Source: an uncultured Collinsella sp.
Lineage (GTDB): Bacteria; Actinomycetota; Coriobacteriia; Coriobacteriales; Coriobacteriaceae
DNA: 7,424 nt
Reading direction: 5' to 3'
NCBI GenBank assembly: GCA_900757285.1
Contig: CAAENI010000109.1
Location: 1 to 7,424, forward strand
Both the position numbers and the translations under genes were made by a program. Shown here in pieces: positions 6,375 to 7,424 of the stretch (within the stretch, counting starts at the first letter, position 1; every line of letters begins with the position of its first letter). The notes under the pieces are model-generated. The model did not search any database, was not told the DNA's origin, and saw only the letters and a list, made by a program, of their open reading frames with translations.

Positions 6375-6415
6375 AAAGCCACCACAAAGGGGACAGGCGC
6401 CTTTGTGGTGGCTTT
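6375..6415. repeat. Hairpin repeat, copy 1 (GGACAGGC-loop family)
   Basis: Perfect 16-bp arms (6375-6390 and 6400-6415; left arm AAAGCCACCACAAAGG) enclose the loop GGACAGGCG. It lies 16 nt beyond the stop codon of the alkyltransferase gene. The inner stem and the loop match the copy at 6779-6823 except for paired, compensated positions and the last loop base. It may act as a transcript end, or be a REP-like dispersed element. Confidence 0.85.
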
Positions 6416-6431
6416 GACCACGGCAGAGCTG

Positions 6432-6752
6432 TTAGAGTCCAGCAGGCCAACGACAGGCGGCCAGATCAACATGCATGGGATCGGCAAACGTCACGCCCTC
6501 CCCCATTAAGAGCTCGCGCTGAGCATCGGGGCCGCCAAAGGCAAAGCCCTCACAGATACGGCCGTCGGCAAACACCACGCGATGACAGGGAATTTGGCCA
6601 GGGCGCGGATTACTATGAAGGGCATACCCCACGTACCGCGCACTTCGTGGACGACCGGCAAGCAGTGCCACCTGACCATACGTGGCGACCATCCCCTCGG
6701 GGATCTGCTCGACCACCTCGTACACCCGATCAAAAAAGCCCTCAGACGCCAT
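6432..6752 (-). CDS. Single-domain MGMT-family DNA alkyltransferase
   Basis: This 106-residue protein is the C-terminal DNA-binding/alkyl-transfer domain of O6-alkylguanine-DNA alkyltransferase (PF01035) without the N-terminal domain of Ogt or Ada. Seen in sequence: ATYGQVALLAG (23-33), part of the helix-turn-helix; SARYVG (37-42), whose R39 fits the arginine finger that flips the base; SNPRPGQIPCHRV (47-59) with the active-site PCHRV and nucleophile C56; and a closing LLMGEGV. Since Cys rather than Trp is present, it differs from alkyltransferase-like (Atl) proteins of the same size and could be catalytic, removing alkyl groups from O6-guanine (inference). The ATG at 6752 is set by AAGGGAG six bases upstream. 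A longer frame to 6806 would translate the hairpin repeat and is rejected. It lies downstream of the degV gene on the same strand, with copies of one hairpin repeat on both sides. Confidence 0.9.
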   Translation of the reverse strand: MASEGFFDRVYEVVEQIPEGMVATYGQVALLAGRPRSARYVGYALHSNPRPGQIPCHRVVFADGRICEGFAFGGPDAQRELLMGEGVTFADPMHVDLAACRWPAGL

Positions 6753-6778
6753 TGCTCGCTCCCTTCCACCCGGAAAAG

Positions 6779-6823
6779 CATAAACCATCACAAAGGGGAC
6801 AGGCACCTTTGTGATGGTTTATG
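6779..6823. repeat. Hairpin repeat, copy 2 (GGACAGGC-loop family)
   Basis: Perfect 18-bp arms (6779-6796 and 6806-6823; left arm CATAAACCATCACAAAGG) enclose the loop GGACAGGCA. It fills most of the 80-nt gap between the degV stop codon (9 nt away) and the alkyltransferase ribosome site. On the minus strand the 3' arm ends GGTTTATG and CTTTTCC follows, a weak T-rich tail, so partial termination after degV is possible. Confidence 0.87.
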
Positions 6824-6832
6824 GCAGGTCGG

Positions 6833-7424
6833 TTAGTTGGCGGGCTGGAAGAAGGCTACTGCTACGGCGCCGGGGCCAACGTGGGTTCCGATGGTGGCGC
6901 CGATGGTGTGAACGGGCAGTTCGCCCTCGGTGTGACCAGCCCACAGTGCCGCGCTGTCCTCGATATACTTCTTGAGCACCGCATCCGAAAGACCCGTATA
7001 GCCGAGCGCCAGCGGCATGGAAAAGTCGATGCCGCCCGCCTTTTCGACCTTTTGGTTCAGCAGGTTGCGGCCGTTCTTGGAACCGCGCGCCTTGCCCAGC
7101 TGCACGATCAGACCGTCCTCGACAGCCACCACGGGCTTCACGTTGAGCAGCGTGCCCACGGCGCCGGCCGCAGCAGACAGACGACCGCCGCGCACCAGGT
7201 ACTCCAGCGTCTCGAGCAGGCCGATAACCACCACACGGTCGCGCACGGCCTCGACAGCCGCCGCGATCTGAGATGCACTGCGGCCCTCGTCCACCAAGCG
7301 CAGCGCATACTCGACCAGGACGCGCTCGCCCAGGGTGACGTTGTTGCTGTCTACCACGAACACGTCGCCACCTGGCGCCTCGGCAAGTGCGGTACGGGCA
7401 CTCTGATTGGTGCCTGATAGCTTA
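6833..7424 (-). CDS. DegV-family fatty-acid-binding protein, 5' end cut by window edge
   Basis: The C-terminal 196 residues of a DegV/FakB-type protein (full length usually about 280). In Firmicutes, FakB proteins hold a fatty acid while the kinase FakA phosphorylates it, feeding exogenous fatty acids into phospholipid synthesis; other DegV proteins have no proven role. Seen in sequence: LSGTNQSA right at the window edge, the DegV acyl-binding loop; LEYLVRGGRLS in the middle, matching the family's YLxxGGR motif; LLNVKPVV; and the closing IGTHVGPGAVAVAFF, where the His of GTHxGPG is the residue expected near the lipid head group. The frame is open through the right edge, so the start and N-terminal domain are outside. 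No FakA-like gene is in the window. It ends 9 nt before a hairpin repeat and is followed on the same strand by the alkyltransferase gene. Confidence 0.93.
   Translation of the reverse strand, partial: KLSGTNQSARTALAEAPGGDVFVVDSNNVTLGERVLVEYALRLVDEGRSASQIAAAVEAVRDRVVVIGLLETLEYLVRGGRLSAAAGAVGTLLNVKPVVAVEDGLIVQLGKARGSKNGRNLLNQKVEKAGGIDFSMPLALGYTGLSDAVLKKYIEDSAALWAGHTEGELPVHTIGATIGTHVGPGAVAVAFFQPAN

Larger units (their letters stand above)
6102..6431. other. Gene-poor convergent region rich in hairpins
   Basis: These 330 nt between trpS and the alkyltransferase gene, which face each other, hold no gene I can support with confidence. They contain three hairpins (6149-6190, 6239-6280 and 6375-6415) and one possible 19-codon frame at 6225-6284. 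The stretch 6285-6370 shows nothing recognisable. Confidence 0.6.

Noticed and set aside
6753..6806. N-terminal extension of the alkyltransferase
   Set aside because: The extra residues would be encoded by the hairpin repeat at 6779-6823, and the ATG at 6752 has a proper ribosome site.

Overview
This window looks like an ordinary chromosomal segment of a high-GC Actinobacterium, most likely a gut Coriobacteriia member close to Collinsella. That assignment is an inference from GC-rich codon use, gene content and protein style; no marker here fixes the genus. No phage, insertion sequence, CRISPR array or defence locus is visible. The main points of interest are structured RNA and repeat elements between the housekeeping genes.

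Left part (1-3094), all on the minus strand. In transcription order: a radical SAM protein of the PflX/COG1313 type; a tRNA-Ala(CGC) with a good promoter and terminator; a small protein of unknown function with a coiled coil and a C-terminal membrane segment; and nicotinate phosphoribosyltransferase (pncB, NAD salvage), which runs off the left edge. The tRNA terminator ends only 18 nt before the small protein's start codon. That protein and pncB therefore seem to depend on read-through or on an unseen promoter.

Middle (3095-3618). This gene-poor divergent stretch holds a minus-strand promoter candidate for the radical SAM gene. It also holds a plus-strand non-coding RNA candidate of about 145 nt ending in a clear terminator, which resembles 6S RNA. 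A further inverted repeat lies beyond it.

Right-centre (3619-6101), plus strand. A WecA/TagO-type polyprenyl-phosphate sugar-1-phosphate transferase (cell-envelope glycan initiation) is followed after 170 nt by tryptophanyl-tRNA synthetase (trpS), which ends in a strong terminator.

Right end (6102-7424). About 330 nt of non-coding DNA with several hairpins separates trpS from two convergent minus-strand genes: a short single-domain DNA alkyltransferase (MGMT family, active-site Cys kept) and a DegV-family fatty-acid-binding protein cut by the right edge. Two near-identical perfect hairpins with the same loop core flank the alkyltransferase gene, one on each side. Their arms differ by compensatory base-pair changes, which points to a dispersed structured repeat family kept for its fold.
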